A DNA stretch of 40,462 nucleotides, taken from the NCBI RefSeq assembly GCF_900109825.1, contig NZ_FOBL01000022.1, positions 1-40,462 on the forward strand, in the 5' to 3' direction. Each line of letters opens with the position of its first letter. The stretch's first letter is position 1. A program made the translations under genes and the position numbers. The notes beneath the pieces are model-generated. The model saw only the letters and a program-made list of their open reading frames with translations. It made no database searches and was not told the origin of the DNA. Of the stretch, positions 8,846-18,051 are shown piece by piece. The stretch comes from Alkalibacterium putridalgicola. GTDB lineage: Bacteria > Bacillota > Bacilli > Lactobacillales > Carnobacteriaceae_A.

Positions 8846-9742
8846 TTATGCTCTGGGGTGATAAGAATTATAATCCTTCTGCAGGTGCTCAGTGGTCACA
8901 TGCGTATAGATCTGCGTCGAAGCCAGACTCTTATGCCCCAGCAGTTCCTGTACCGTCCGTATGTCGGCGCCATTATTAAGTAAATGAGTCGCAAACGTGT
9001 GACGCAGCATGTGAGGAGTGATGTTATGAGACAGCGAACTCTTTTTGATCAGCTGTGTCAGCACGAACTGAATGCCGTTCTGCGTGATCTGATCGCCATG
9101 ATGATTGATGAACAGATAGTCGTGGTCTTTCTTGTATTTCGACATTACGACTTGACGTCCATCTTCAATATAAGCTTTCACGGCTTCACTCGCATAATGA
9201 CCGAAAGGAATATAGCGTTCCTTCCGTCCTTTTCCTTTAACGAAAAGCATCCCCATCTCAAAATCGATATCTTCCAGCTGGATGCCCTGGCATTCGCTTA
9301 CCCGGATCCCTGTGCCGTAAAGCAGTTCCAGAAGAGCCTGATTGCGCTGGTCGAGCGGGGCATCGCCTTCTGTCGCTTCAAAAAGCACCTTCATTTCTTC
9401 TTCATAGAAAAAGCTGGGCAGTCGTGACCCGCGTTTTTTCAGATGCAGATAAGAAAACGGGTTGTCCTTAACGATTTCGTTGTTGAGTAAAAACTGATAA
9501 AAAGCACGGATACTGGAGATTTTTCGCGAAATCGATGCACGCGAGTACTCTTTATCTGTCAAATAACTCAGATATATCCGTGCATCAGACAATTCAACTG
9601 TCAAGATGTCTTCTTCCCCTGTTTCTTTTAAAAATCGCTCAAAGGCCGTTAAATCGTCAATATAAGCAAGAGTCGTATGCTCAGAATAGTGACGTTCATT
9701 GGTCAGATAATTCGAAAAAAGGGTGATCCATTTATTTTCCAT
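8846..9742 (-). CDS. xerC: Tyrosine recombinase XerC (CodV)
   Basis: Site-specific recombinase that resolves chromosome dimers at dif with a XerD partner. Of 298 residues, the N-terminal SAM-like core-binding domain covers about 1-90 and the catalytic domain about 107-290. All catalytic residues are visible: Arg147 in GTGIRVSE, Lys171, His244 and Arg247 in HMLRH, His270 in LLGHKS, and nucleophile Tyr279 in IYTHV. Its place at the head of xerC-hslV-hslU identifies it as XerC rather than XerD or an integrase. The ribosome binding site is AGGAG, eight bases before the ATG. trmFO, which precedes it in Bacillus, is missing. Confidence 0.95.
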   Translation of the reverse strand: MENKWITLFSNYLTNERHYSEHTTLAYIDDLTAFERFLKETGEEDILTVELSDARIYLSYLTDKEYSRASISRKISSIRAFYQFLLNNEIVKDNPFSYLHLKKRGSRLPSFFYEEEMKVLFEATEGDAPLDQRNQALLELLYGTGIRVSECQGIQLEDIDFEMGMLFVKGKGRKERYIPFGHYASEAVKAYIEDGRQVVMSKYKKDHDYLFINHHGDQITQNGIQFVLTQLIKKSSLSHNITPHMLRHTFATHLLNNGADIRTVQELLGHKSLASTQIYTHVTTEHLQKDYNSYHPRA

Positions 9743-9765
9743 GCCTATCTCTCCTCACCTTCTCT

Positions 9766-9774
9766 ATTTTACCA
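9766..9774 (-). promoter_or_regulatory. Possible extended -10 promoter of the xerC-hslV-hslU-GGDEF operon
   Basis: On the minus strand, TGGTAAAAT ends at 9766, about 24 bases before the xerC ATG. No good -35 is visible. The leader would be very short. Confidence 0.35.
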
Positions 9775-9844
9775 TATGTGAGACACTGAGGCACATAAAG
9801 AAAGTGGGATAAAACAATGAAGATTTAAGAACATTTGAAATGAA

Positions 9845-9947
9845 GGATCGATCATGCTCGATCCCTTTAGTATCTGGAAGGTCAGCACAGGCTTAGCCTG
9901 TCACAATATCGAGAATCGGTTGTTCAAGTCTCTTAGCAACCGATTCT
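9845..9947. repeat. Array of three stem-loops
   Basis: Stem 1: GGATCGA (9845-9851) / TCGATCC (9858-9864), 6-nt loop. Stem 2: ACAGGCT (9887-9893) / AGCCTGT (9895-9901), 1-nt spacer. Stem 3: AGAATCGGTTG (9912-9922) / CAACCGATTCT (9937-9947), 14-nt loop. All arms pair perfectly. Confidence 0.7.
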
Positions 9948-10085
9948 TCCACTGATTCAAGCGGAAAGTGGGTACAAAACCGATATAGTGACACGTTCAA
10001 TCATCTAGGGCTCTGGAACCTGTCGCAATACCGTGATTAGAACACCTTTTATGCCGCACAGTACTCAAAACCTGTCGCAATACCG
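9897..10085. repeat. Short dispersed repeat CCTGTCGCAATACCG
   Basis: Identical 15-base copies lie at 10019-10033 and 10071-10085, 52 bases apart. A copy with two changes (CCTGTCACAATATCG) is at 9897-9911, where its first bases are also part of the second stem-loop. Confidence 0.75.
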
Positions 10086-10192
10086 GCATAGCGGAAAATT
10101 CAAGCACAACATTCCTAAAGTTCTCGCTGCATTTAGACCCAACAGGCCAGCCTTGTAAGTTTGACCCCCTCAATGAGCTCTCTAAAGACGAA

Positions 10193-10218
10193 GAAAGAGG
10201 CTGTCTCCAGCCTCTTTC
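10193..10218 (-). terminator. Terminator of topA
   Basis: GAAAGAGGCTG (10193-10203), loop TCTC, CAGCCTCTTTC (10208-10218): an 11-bp perfect stem 16 bases past the topA stop. On the minus strand it is followed by TTCGTCTTT, a weak T-tract. Confidence 0.75.
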
Positions 10219-10234
10219 CACCGTATAACGATCT

Positions 10235-12304
10235 TTATTTTTGTGGTTCTTCCTTGTAATCACAATTGGAACAAATGACTTGCTTCTGTTTTTTCGTTTT
10301 CTTCTCGACCAGATAGTGATCGCATTTCGGACAATCGCGACCGATCGGTTTGTCCCATGACGTGAATTCGCATTCCGGGTAGTTTTCGCATCCGTAGAAG
10401 ATACGTTTCTTCTTGGACTTGCGTTCCACCACTTCACCTTTTTTACATACCGGACACGTCACACCGATTTTCTTGACGATCGGTTTGGTGTTTCGGCAGT
10501 CAGGGAAATTGGAACAGGCATAGAACTTGCCGTAGCGGCCCATTTTAATGACCATGGGCGACCCGCATTTTTCACAGTCAAAGCCAGCCGGTTCATCCTC
10601 GATCTCCACTTCTTCGAGTTCTTTTTCTGCCGTTGTGACTTCTTCTTTAAAGGGTTTATAAAACTGATCGATGACTTCGACCCATTCTTTGGTCCCTTCT
10701 TCAACGGCATCCAGATCTTTCTCCATATCCGCTGTAAAGTTGACATCGACGATATTCGGGAAGAATTCGCCGATGATCGTATTGACGATGGTACCGAGCT
10801 CTGTCGGCTCAAACCGTTTGTTCGCCAGTGTCACATAATAGCGGCGCTGGATGGTTTCAAGCGTCGGTGCATAAGTCGACGGACGACCCACACCGTTTTC
10901 CTCCAGTGTTTTGATCAGAGTCGCTTCACTGTAGCGGGCAGGCGGCTGTGTGAAGTGCTGGTTCGGTTCGATCGCATCCATTTTGATCTTATCGCCTTCT
11001 TCAAGGTCCGGCAAGATGTTGTCCTTGTCTTTCTTGCTTTCAGCATAAGCCAGCTGATACCCTTTGAATTTAATCTGCGAACCGTTCGCTCTGAATCTCA
11101 CACCGTTCTGCTCGATATCCACGCGGACGGTATCATAAACAGCCGGTTTCATCTGACTGGCAATAAAACGTGACCAGATCAGCGAATACAGTTTGTACTG
11201 ATCTTTTGAGAGATACTGCTTGATGTCAGACGGTTTGCGCATGGCGCTGGTCGCACGGATGGCTTCGTGTGCATCCTGGGCAGACTGACTGTTTTTCTGC
11301 TTTCTGGGTTTAGTGGCCGCATATTCTTCACCGAACTCACTTAAAATCACTTCATGGGCTTCCTGTTTCGCCGTCTCAGACAAACGCGTGGAATCCGTAC
11401 GCATATAGGTGATCAGTCCTGTGGTCCCACCTTTACCAAGTGAGATTCCTTCATAAAGCTGCTGGGCGATCATCATGGTTTTACGGGTCCGGAAGTTCAG
11501 CTTGCCAGCGGCTTCCTGCTGCAGGCTACTGGTCGTGAACGGTGCATAAGGATTACGCTTGCGTTCCTTCTTGACGACCTTGGTGACATCAAAGTCAGCC
11601 TTCTGGTCCAGTTTCTCCAGTACATTCTGTACGGCATCGTTATCCGGCAGTTTGGTTTTCTTGTTGTTCAAGCCGTAAAAATTCGCATCAAACACATTTT
11701 TTGCCTTTTTGAATTTGGCTTCGATGGACCAGTATTCTTCAGGCACGAAGTTCTTGATCTCTTCTTCGCGGTCGCAGATCATTTTCAAAGCAACAGACTG
11801 TACCCGTCCGGCACTCAGACCACGCTTGACTTTTTTCCAGAGCAGCGGGCTGATCTGATATCCCACGATACGGTCAAGGATACGTCGGGCCTGCTGGGAA
11901 TCAATGAGATCCTCGTTCAGATTTCTCGGATTTTTTAAAGCGTTCTTCACGGCGTCTTTGGTGATCTCGTTAAAGACGACACGGTTTTTTTCTTCATTAT
12001 CCAGTTTTAGGATGTGGCTTAAGTGCCAGGCAATGGCTTCCCCTTCTCTGTCCGGGTCAGCTGCGAGAAAAACTTTTTCAGCTTTTTTTGCATGTTTCTT
12101 TAGATCCTTGATGACCGGGCCTTTACCGCGGATCGTAATGTAATCGGGCTGGTAATCATGTTCAAAATCCACACCCATACGACTTTTGGGCAAGTCTCTG
12201 ATATGACCTAAACTGGCCACCACTTTATAATTTCTTCCAAGATACTTTTCGATCGTTTTTGCTTTTGCGGGCGATTCTACAATGACTAAATATTTATAAG
12301 CCAA
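10235..12304 (-). CDS. topA: DNA topoisomerase I (TopA)
   Basis: Type IA topoisomerase that relaxes negative supercoils; 689 residues. The TOPRIM domain opens with [19 protein letters not shown] and has the acidic triad in [10 protein letters not shown]. The active-site tyrosine is in [15 protein letters not shown] (about residue 300). The C-terminus carries three tetracysteine zinc modules (CEKC..CSNFPDC, CPVC..CENYPEC, CPKC..CSNC). The start is TTG at 12304, eight bases after GGAAGGAG. The longer frame from ATG 12331 would put the ribosome binding site inside the gene and add nine residues absent from the family. dprA lies upstream on the same strand, as in Bacillus, but topA has its own promoter. 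Confidence 0.97.
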   Translation of the reverse strand: MAYKYLVIVESPAKAKTIEKYLGRNYKVVASLGHIRDLPKSRMGVDFEHDYQPDYITIRGKGPVIKDLKKHAKKAEKVFLAADPDREGEAIAWHLSHILKLDNEEKNRVVFNEITKDAVKNALKNPRNLNEDLIDSQQARRILDRIVGYQISPLLWKKVKRGLSAGRVQSVALKMICDREEEIKNFVPEEYWSIEAKFKKAKNVFDANFYGLNNKKTKLPDNDAVQNVLEKLDQKADFDVTKVVKKERKRNPYAPFTTSSLQQEAAGKLNFRTRKTMMIAQQLYEGISLGKGGTTGLITYMRTDSTRLSETAKQEAHEVILSEFGEEYAATKPRKQKNSQSAQDAHEAIRATSAMRKPSDIKQYLSKDQYKLYSLIWSRFIASQMKPAVYDTVRVDIEQNGVRFRANGSQIKFKGYQLAYAESKKDKDNILPDLEEGDKIKMDAIEPNQHFTQPPARYSEATLIKTLEENGVGRPSTYAPTLETIQRRYYVTLANKRFEPTELGTIVNTIIGEFFPNIVDVNFTADMEKDLDAVEEGTKEWVEVIDQFYKPFKEEVTTAEKELEEVEIEDEPAGFDCEKCGSPMVIKMGRYGKFYACSNFPDCRNTKPIVKKIGVTCPVCKKGEVVERKSKKKRIFYGCENYPECEFTSWDKPIGRDCPKCDHYLVEKKTKKQKQVICSNCDYKEEPQK

Positions 12305-12393
12305 ATTGCAGGCTCCTTCCTCATATACCATATTTTTTACGCTGATTTTCTATAATTGCGTCATATTCTTGGTCTTCACAAGAATCGTAATCT

Positions 12394-12423
12394 ATCATAG
12401 GGCATATGAATTCACTTTGTCAA
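12394..12423 (-). promoter_or_regulatory. Sigma-A promoter of topA
   Basis: On the minus strand, TTGACA (12418-12423, perfect), 18-bp spacer, TATGAT (12394-12399). The leader before the TTG start would be about 85 nt. Confidence 0.75.
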
Positions 12424-12451
12424 CTTTTAAAACTATATTTAATTAAAAACT

Positions 12452-13327
12452 TCACACAGTCATGTGCCATTCTGATAAAATATCGTCGTACGACTGGCAG
12501 AGTATTGCTCCTGCTTTGATCAGATCCAGACATCCTTTTGACTGCTCGCTGAAAACAGAACCAGGAACGGCAAAAACATCACGTCCTTCTTCAAGAGCCA
12601 GTCGTGCCGTGATGAGACTTCCGCTCCGTTCTCTGGCCTCAACGACTAAGATACCACGGGAGAGGCCGGCAATGATCCGGTTACGCAGAGGAAAATACTG
12701 CTTCTTAGGTGTTCTGTTCAGCGGATACTCAGAAAGGATCAGATGGTTCTTGCCGATTTCCTCCTGCAGCGGTTTATTTTCCCTTGGATAAGCATATCCG
12801 ATCCCATTCCCTAAGACCGCGATCGTTTTTCCTCCATTTTCAATAGTCTTGGTATGCACATACGTATCAATGCCTCTCGCCAGACCGCTCACTGTCACCA
12901 AATCATGGCAGACAAGGGGAGGAAGCAGCTCTTTGAGGAATCGCTCACCGTACTCTGTGCAGTCACGTGCACCGACAATGCCTATCGTCCCTTTATATAC
13001 GAGAGAAAAATCTCCTTTATAAAAGAGGACCAGCGGTGGTTCATAACTTTTTCTCAGTGCATACGGGTAATCCTCCTGACTGAGATAAACGGTATGGATA
13101 CCTGCCGCTTTCTCTTCTTCCATGGATGTAGCATAATCGAATTCTTTCAAATATCGCCAGAAAGCTGTTTTCTTCTGAAAAGTCATGGCAAGTGACCGGT
13201 CAGATATTAACGTGTAGTCACTAAATTCCGGATGGTCACTGATCAAGACCTTCCATTTTTCCTTATGACTTAAAAACGGGCAATAAGCTAACGCATATAA
13301 GTAATCTTCTGTCTGGATCGTCTGCAA
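12452..13327 (-). CDS. dprA: DNA-processing protein DprA (Smf)
   Basis: Cytoplasmic protein that loads RecA onto incoming single-stranded DNA in transformation; 291 residues. The Rossmann-like core is clear: GIVGARDCTEYGERF, VTVSGLARGIDTYVH, TIAVLGNGIGYAYPREN, FPLRNRIIAGLSRGILVVEA and SGSLITARLALEEGRDVFAVPGS. An N-terminal helical region precedes it. The C-terminal winged helix found in some DprA is absent. The start is TTG at 13327, eight bases after AAGGAG, with an out-of-frame ATG in between. It lies between rnhB and topA as in other Bacillota. It suggests, but does not prove, natural competence. Confidence 0.94.
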   Translation of the reverse strand: MQTIQTEDYLYALAYCPFLSHKEKWKVLISDHPEFSDYTLISDRSLAMTFQKKTAFWRYLKEFDYATSMEEEKAAGIHTVYLSQEDYPYALRKSYEPPLVLFYKGDFSLVYKGTIGIVGARDCTEYGERFLKELLPPLVCHDLVTVSGLARGIDTYVHTKTIENGGKTIAVLGNGIGYAYPRENKPLQEEIGKNHLILSEYPLNRTPKKQYFPLRNRIIAGLSRGILVVEARERSGSLITARLALEEGRDVFAVPGSVFSEQSKGCLDLIKAGAILCQSYDDILSEWHMTV

Positions 13328-13354
13328 AACATTATCTCCTTAAATAAAAAAATT

Positions 13355-13394
13355 GAGTTCCTATCTCTTTTATTGTTAAAAGAAATAAAAACTC
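13355..13394 (-). terminator. Possible weak terminator after rnhB
   Basis: On the minus strand, a GAGTT/AACTC outer stem encloses TTCTTTTA / TAAAAGAG around a 4-nt loop, followed by AATTTTTTTA. It is AT-rich and imperfect. Confidence 0.4.
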
Positions 13395-13414
13395 ACTAAT
13401 TTTATTCGATTTTT

Positions 13415-14206
13415 TTACAGAAGGTCTTTGACCGGTCGGAACGACTTCCTGTGGATAGGTGTCACTCCATGCTTTTTCAGCCCATCAAGGTGATCTTTTG
13501 TACCGTACCCGGCATTTCTCTCAAAACCGTATCCCGGATATTTTTCCGCCAATTCCTTCATTATATTATCGCGTGTGACTTTTGCAATAATGGAAGCAGC
13601 GGCGATCGATATGCTTTTAGCATCGCCCTTGATGATTTTCTCCTGAGGGATCCGGCTGTCGATACGCATGGCATCGATCAGCAGACAATCGGGATGGATG
13701 CCCAGACCTTCAACAGATTCTTTCATCGATACGCGGGTCGCTTCATAGATGTTCAAACTATCGATCAGTTCTGGAGAGATGACCGAATAATTGATAGCCA
13801 GCGCCACTTTTTTTATCTTTTCAGCCCAGTGTTCCCGTTCTGCCTCACTGAGTTGCTTGGAATCATTGATACCAGCCAAATCAGGTTCTTCCGGCAAAAT
13901 GACTGCAGCAGAAACGACAGGACCAGCCAGAGGACCGCGTCCCACTTCATCGATACCGGCGATATATCCTTTCCCCTGTTCCCGGAAAGCCCGCTCATAC
14001 GACTGCATCATATGGTAATTCTCCTGTATCAAGGCCTGTTTCTTCAACCGGTTCTCATACTGCTTCACTGCCGTTTGAACACCTTTTCTTGCATCCTGTT
14101 TCAACAGTGCAAGATAATCGCTGGATATTTCTGTTCCACTGCTTAAGAGTTCTTTTATTTCTTTAATCGTCTGTGTCTTTTCCATAGATATCTTCTGGTC
14201 GCTCAA
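13415..14206 (-). CDS. rnhB: Ribonuclease HII
   Basis: Endonuclease that cuts RNA in RNA-DNA hybrids and removes single ribonucleotides; 263 residues. The catalytic motif YIAGIDEVGRGPLAGPVV (Asp86, Glu87) is intact, with LLIDAMRID and the SIAAASIIAKVTRD block following. An N-terminal extension of about 75 residues, common in Gram-positive RnhB, precedes the catalytic domain. The start chosen is TTG at 14206, seven bases after AGGAAGG, which overlaps rbgA by 44 bases; ATG at 14185 is an alternative. It is translationally linked to rbgA, as in Bacillus. Confidence 0.95.
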   Translation of the reverse strand: MSDQKISMEKTQTIKEIKELLSSGTEISSDYLALLKQDARKGVQTAVKQYENRLKKQALIQENYHMMQSYERAFREQGKGYIAGIDEVGRGPLAGPVVSAAVILPEEPDLAGINDSKQLSEAEREHWAEKIKKVALAINYSVISPELIDSLNIYEATRVSMKESVEGLGIHPDCLLIDAMRIDSRIPQEKIIKGDAKSISIAAASIIAKVTRDNIMKELAEKYPGYGFERNAGYGTKDHLDGLKKHGVTPIHRKSFRPVKDLL

Positions 14207-15026
14207 GTGTGATCCTTCCTAACAATCCATTTCTAAGTTCGTGAATGAACATTTCTGCTCCTCGGTCATAATCATCCCGGAACCCTCTGACTTTTGTTAT
14301 CTCTAAAAGTAATTCCGGCAGGTCGAGTGCCTGTTCTCTACCCTCTTTTAAGTTATAACGTTCTGTCATCGCCCCTGGGTAATGTTCTTTCAAATAACCC
14401 ATGGCATACAGAGCGATATCGTCCAGATGCAGCAGGGTATCTTTGATTGCGCCAGTTACGGCCAGTCGTTTCCCGACATCCTGATCTTCGAATTTCGGCC
14501 ATAGGATCCCTGGAGTATCCAGAAGCTCCAGTTCTTTACCATACTTGATCCACTGCTGAGCTTTAGTTACACCCGGTTTGTTCCCAGTCCGGGCAATGTT
14601 CTTGTGTGCAAACCGATTGATCAGTGTGGATTTCCCAACGTTCGGTATGCCTACGCAGACTGCTCTGATCGCACGTGGTTTCATGCCTTTCGCTTCGCGT
14701 TTTTCAAAGAAAGGTTTCAGCACTTTTTTTGTCAGTTTCAAAATTTCTTTGAGGCCCTGTCCTTCTTTCGCGTTGATCGAGATGGCAGGGATCCCTCGGC
14801 TTTCATAGTCTCTCACCCAGGCAGCTGTTTGTCTGGGATCGGCTAGATCACTTTTCATTAAGATCACGATATGCGGCTTATCGCCGATCATTTCTTTGAC
14901 ATCCGGATTCTTGCTTGAATAGGGGATCCGTGCATCGATCAGTTCATAAACGACATCCACCATCTTTAATTTTTCCAGAAATTGTCTTTTTGCTTTGGCC
15001 ATGTGGCCGGGATACCATTGTATCAT
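14163..15026 (-). CDS. rbgA: Ribosome biogenesis GTPase RbgA (YlqF)
   Basis: Circularly permuted GTPase needed for late assembly of the 50S subunit; 287 residues. The motif order is G5-like SINAKEG, then G1 GIPNVGKSTLINRFA, G2 GVTKAQQW and G3 DTPGILWPKFED, with the C-terminal ANTAR-like domain after. The G4 position, which reads NKxD in most members, reads MKSD here (ILMKSDLAD): the guanine-recognising Asn is replaced by Met. The start is ATG at 15026 (MIQWYPGHMAKAKRQ), matching B. subtilis YlqF, about eight bases after AGAGG; the longer frame from 15047 is rejected. It lies downstream of lepB and overlaps rnhB. Confidence 0.94.
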   Translation of the reverse strand: MIQWYPGHMAKAKRQFLEKLKMVDVVYELIDARIPYSSKNPDVKEMIGDKPHIVILMKSDLADPRQTAAWVRDYESRGIPAISINAKEGQGLKEILKLTKKVLKPFFEKREAKGMKPRAIRAVCVGIPNVGKSTLINRFAHKNIARTGNKPGVTKAQQWIKYGKELELLDTPGILWPKFEDQDVGKRLAVTGAIKDTLLHLDDIALYAMGYLKEHYPGAMTERYNLKEGREQALDLPELLLEITKVRGFRDDYDRGAEMFIHELRNGLLGRITLERPEDIYGKDTDD

Positions 15027-15072
15027 GTGTCTTTCCTCTCCTTGCATGCCTGCTTAATACAGTACAGGCTTT

Positions 15073-15687
15073 TTACTCTGTGTCATCGATGAAGCCGAAG
15101 CGATCCAGCGGCCAGATGCGCAGACTTGTTTTGCCAGTCACTGAGTCCTTTTCGATAAAGCCGAAAGAACGACTGTCTTTGGAATTCACGCGGTTGTCTC
15201 CCAAAACGAAATAGGCATCTTCGGGGACTTCTTCGACGCCCTCGATGGAAGCCAGACTGAAGTTGCTGTTCAAAGACTGCAGGTCAGATTCACTCACACC
15301 TGACAGATCGATGTAGTCTTCTTCGATCGTCTCACCGTCGATATAAAGTGTCTGATCCGTAAATGTGATTTCATCTCCGGGAAGACCGATCACACGCTTG
15401 ATGAACTGTTTATCGTTATCTTCAGGTGAAGGGAAGACGATCACATCAAAACGGTCGATATCACCCACTTTATTCAAAATCAAGCGGTCTCCATCATGCA
15501 GAGTCGGTTCCATAGACGCCCCTTCAACTCTGACGGGAGCTATAACGTAGAGTCTGATGCTTAAGAATATACCGGTGATGACAACAATATAAATAAATGT
15601 ACTTATGATTTCTTGAAACAGTGTTTTTTCTTTTTGGGGCTTCTTATTATATTTGTCTCTTCGGGGAGTAAAAGATGAATCTTCCAT
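15073..15687 (-). CDS. lepB: Type I signal peptidase
   Basis: Membrane-bound peptidase that removes signal peptides from exported proteins; 204 residues. A basic N-terminus is followed by one membrane helix (about 28-50), with the catalytic domain outside. The nucleophile is Ser58 in EGASMEPTL, the general base is Lys97 in FIKRVIGLPGD, and box E is VLGDNRVNSKDSRSFG. There is no second TM segment, typical of Gram-positive SipS-type enzymes. It is followed 46 bases later by rbgA, an arrangement shared with Bacillus and Staphylococcus relatives. A terminator upstream separates it from ctpA. Confidence 0.95.
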   Translation of the reverse strand: MEDSSFTPRRDKYNKKPQKEKTLFQEIISTFIYIVVITGIFLSIRLYVIAPVRVEGASMEPTLHDGDRLILNKVGDIDRFDVIVFPSPEDNDKQFIKRVIGLPGDEITFTDQTLYIDGETIEEDYIDLSGVSESDLQSLNSNFSLASIEGVEEVPEDAYFVLGDNRVNSKDSRSFGFIEKDSVTGKTSLRIWPLDRFGFIDDTE

Positions 15688-15727
15688 ACAATGACCTACT
15701 CTCTCTTATACATATTTAAAAAAGATA

Positions 15728-15776
15728 GAGAAAGAAAATGATCGGGCATCAGAAGACACGCGATATTTTCTTTCTC
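15728..15776 (-). terminator. Terminator after ctpA
   Basis: Twelve-bp stem GAGAAAGAAAAT (15728-15739) / ATTTTCTTTCTC (15765-15776), with an inner ATCG/CGAT pairing. On the minus strand it is followed by TATCTTTTTT. Confidence 0.75.
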
Positions 15777-15783
15777 TTCCTTC

Positions 15784-17283
15784 TTAATTTTCCAATAAAT
15801 AATCGACTGCCGCATCGTACTGTGCATCATTTGCTTCTATCAGTTCACGCAGTCTCTCGACGAGCGTACGTGCGGTATCACCGGTCACGATGCCATCCTG
15901 ATCCAGTTCATTTTCAGCCTGGAAAGATTCCACAGCTTCTACCGTTTCTTCATCATAAGTGAAGTCGACTGACCCCACATCATAATCAAGGACATCCAGG
16001 ATCTGTTCCAGATTATACACTTCTTCGGATACATCACCCGTTTCATACGTTTCTTCTGAATTCACGAGCATAAGGTTGATATAGTCAGGCATTTCAACTT
16101 CCATATCCGGAGCGATGCCTTCTTCATTGATCCATGTCCCATCAGCTGTCAGCCATTTTCCGGCTGTGAACTTGATTTCACCGTCACCGGTAATATCCAG
16201 GACATTCTGTATGGTCCCTTTGCCGAAAGTGGTCGTTCCGATCAGTGGGATATCAGCCGACTGACTCATTGCTCCGGCAAGGATCTCAGAAGCACTGGCG
16301 CTGCCGCCGTTGATCAGCAGGACACTTTCCTGATCCAATTTAAATTCTCCGAGTTCATCCGACGCCGTATAGACATAAGGTTCTTCACCTCTACCTTGAG
16401 ACTGCATCAGTGGTTCGCCGTTTTCAACAAAAATGTTAGAAAGCTGCAGAGCAGAATCGAGCAGTCCGCCCGGATTTCCTCTCACATCAAAAATAAATTC
16501 TTCAGCGCCTTCTGCCTGAAGGGCCTCGATCGCGTCTACCAGTTCCTCGTAGGTCGGTCGATTGAAATTCGTGATGTGCACATAACCGATCGTCGGATTA
16601 TCTGCGTCTATTTCATATACCACTGACTCGAGCGGGATGGAATCTCTGATGATGTTAACAGTAAATTCATTGTCTCCTCTGATGATCGACAATTCTACTT
16701 CTGTCCCTTGAGGGCCACGGATCAAAGCGACCGCTTCATTGATCGACAGTTCAGCTACGGATTCACCGTTCACCTCATCAATCAGATCGTTGGGCAGTAA
16801 GCCGGCTTCTTCAGCAGGCGATCCAGATATTGGTGAGATGATACGTACGTATTCGCCTTCTTTCATCACTTCAGCACCGATACCTTCAAAAGAACCTTCA
16901 ATATCTTCGTTCATTGAAGTGGCTTCCACTTCATCAAGATACGTCGTATAAGGATCTTCCACAGCTTCAGCCATTCCTTGAAGCGCTCCTTCGATCAAGG
17001 TATCCGAATCTACTTCTTCCAGATACTGGGTCATTAAAATCGAGTAGACTTCTCTCAAAGGTTCAAAATCCACCTCATCTGCCAGGTCCTCTGATTCTGT
17101 TCCCAGTAAAGAATCTGCTTCTTCCGTTTCGTTTTGAAGGTCGGCCTGATCGTCTGAATCTCCAGTGACATTCAGGGCCAGGACTGTTCCTAAAACCGCA
17201 ACCAGAAGTACGATCAGTAAGGATGCTATATATACAGTCAAACTGACTTTTTTCGTCTCTTTATTCTCCGGTTCGTGCTGCAT
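15784..17283 (-). CDS. ctpA: C-terminal processing peptidase, S41 family (CtpA)
   Basis: Membrane-anchored serine protease acting outside the membrane; 499 residues. One N-terminal membrane helix (about 13-38) leads into an acidic linker. The cap/PDZ domain covers about 125-215 (YVRIISPISGSPAEEAGLLPND). The S41 catalytic core carries the Ser/Lys dyad: Ser330 in NGGSASASEI and Lys355 in TTFGKGTIQ, spaced 25 residues as in the family. The C-terminal about 80 residues form a peptidoglycan-binding (PG_binding_1) domain with AVESFQAENELDQDGIV, typical of Bacillota CtpA/CtpB. It starts 21 bases after deoD ends and is closed by its own terminator. Confidence 0.94.
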   Translation of the reverse strand: MQHEPENKETKKVSLTVYIASLLIVLLVAVLGTVLALNVTGDSDDQADLQNETEEADSLLGTESEDLADEVDFEPLREVYSILMTQYLEEVDSDTLIEGALQGMAEAVEDPYTTYLDEVEATSMNEDIEGSFEGIGAEVMKEGEYVRIISPISGSPAEEAGLLPNDLIDEVNGESVAELSINEAVALIRGPQGTEVELSIIRGDNEFTVNIIRDSIPLESVVYEIDADNPTIGYVHITNFNRPTYEELVDAIEALQAEGAEEFIFDVRGNPGGLLDSALQLSNIFVENGEPLMQSQGRGEEPYVYTASDELGEFKLDQESVLLINGGSASASEILAGAMSQSADIPLIGTTTFGKGTIQNVLDITGDGEIKFTAGKWLTADGTWINEEGIAPDMEVEMPDYINLMLVNSEETYETGDVSEEVYNLEQILDVLDYDVGSVDFTYDEETVEAVESFQAENELDQDGIVTGDTARTLVERLRELIEANDAQYDAAVDYLLEN

Positions 17284-17304
17284 GAAAGCCCTCTTCTCTT
17301 AAAT

Positions 17305-18024
17305 TTACTTGTTGTCTTCCATTCTTAATGCTGCTTCGAGTGCAATGATCATCATATCGTTAAAGGTCGTCTGTCTCTCTTCGGAAGTCGTTTCTTCTCC
17401 GGTCAGGATATGATCACTGATCGTCAACAATGCCAAAGCTCTCTTATTGTGCTTGGCAGCCAGGGAGTAAAGACCTGCAGCTTCCATTTCTACAGCCATG
17501 ATGCCGTAATCAGCCAGTTTCTGCTTGTCCAGCTCTTCATTATAAAAGCGGTCTGCACTCAAAACATTCCCGACACGAATGTTCATTTCTTTTTCCATAC
17601 CGATATCGTAGGAATGTCTCAGCAAGTCAAAGTCTGCGATCGGTGCAAAATCCACCTGGTTCTTAAAAATGTGACGGTGGATACTTGAATCGGTCGTTGC
17701 TGCTTGAGCGAGAACGACGTCGCGGATCTTCACTTCTTTTTTCAGTGCCCCGGCTGAACCAACACGAATAAGATTCTCTACACCATATTCCTGGATCAAT
17801 TCTTCACCATAGATCATCAGTGACGGGATTCCCATACCTGTTCCTTGAACGGATATTTCAGTCCCTTTGTAAGTTCCTGTATAACCGAAGGCATTTCTAA
17901 CGGTATTGTACTGCTTGACATCTTCTAAAAATGTTTCAGCGATATATTTAGCTCGAAGAGGATCCCCCGGCATCAAGACCGTTTTTGCGATTTCACCTTT
18001 TTTTGCTTCTATGTGTACACTCAT
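17305..18024 (-). CDS. deoD: Purine nucleoside phosphorylase DeoD
   Basis: Hexameric PNP that splits purine (deoxy)nucleosides with phosphate in salvage; 239 residues. Family signatures: [20 protein letters not shown] with the phosphate-binding GDP, the [17 protein letters not shown] loop, [22 protein letters not shown] with the ribose-binding MEAA, and catalytic Asp in [10 protein letters not shown]. Its length equals the high-molecular-weight DeoD class. AAGGAG lies eight bases before ATG. Neighbours are ctpA downstream and yozE upstream; no other deo gene is nearby. Confidence 0.96.
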   Translation of the reverse strand: MSVHIEAKKGEIAKTVLMPGDPLRAKYIAETFLEDVKQYNTVRNAFGYTGTYKGTEISVQGTGMGIPSLMIYGEELIQEYGVENLIRVGSAGALKKEVKIRDVVLAQAATTDSSIHRHIFKNQVDFAPIADFDLLRHSYDIGMEKEMNIRVGNVLSADRFYNEELDKQKLADYGIMAVEMEAAGLYSLAAKHNKRALALLTISDHILTGEETTSEERQTTFNDMMIIALEAALRMEDNK

Positions 18025-18051
18025 TTGACATTCTCCTTTAAAAATATTTTT

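Larger units (their letters stand above)
9781..10192. other. Non-coding stretch with serial hairpins and short repeats between topA and xerC
   Basis: I find no credible gene in these 412 bases. They hold two similar boxes, GAAAGTGGGATAAAAC (near 9800) and GGAAAGTGGGTACAAAAC (near 9963), which enclose three successive stem-loops at 9845-9947. Two copies of a 15-base repeat follow (10019, 10071), with a diverged third at 9897. In Bacillus and Enterococcus, trmFO occupies this position. The stretch may be an interspersed-repeat composite or a structured RNA; sequence alone does not decide. Confidence 0.5.

Noticed and set aside
9997-10437. Reading frame of 146 codons on the minus strand overlapping the end of topA
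   Set aside because: It is a shadow of topA's Lys/Arg-rich zinc-module coding sequence continuing into the non-coding repeat stretch; no ribosome binding site or family resemblance.
12321-12398. A 25-codon minus-strand frame ([20 protein letters not shown]...) ending just before the topA ribosome binding site, at first a leader-peptide candidate.
   Set aside because: Its ATG lies inside the -10 box of the topA promoter, so it would not be on the transcript, and it has no ribosome binding site.
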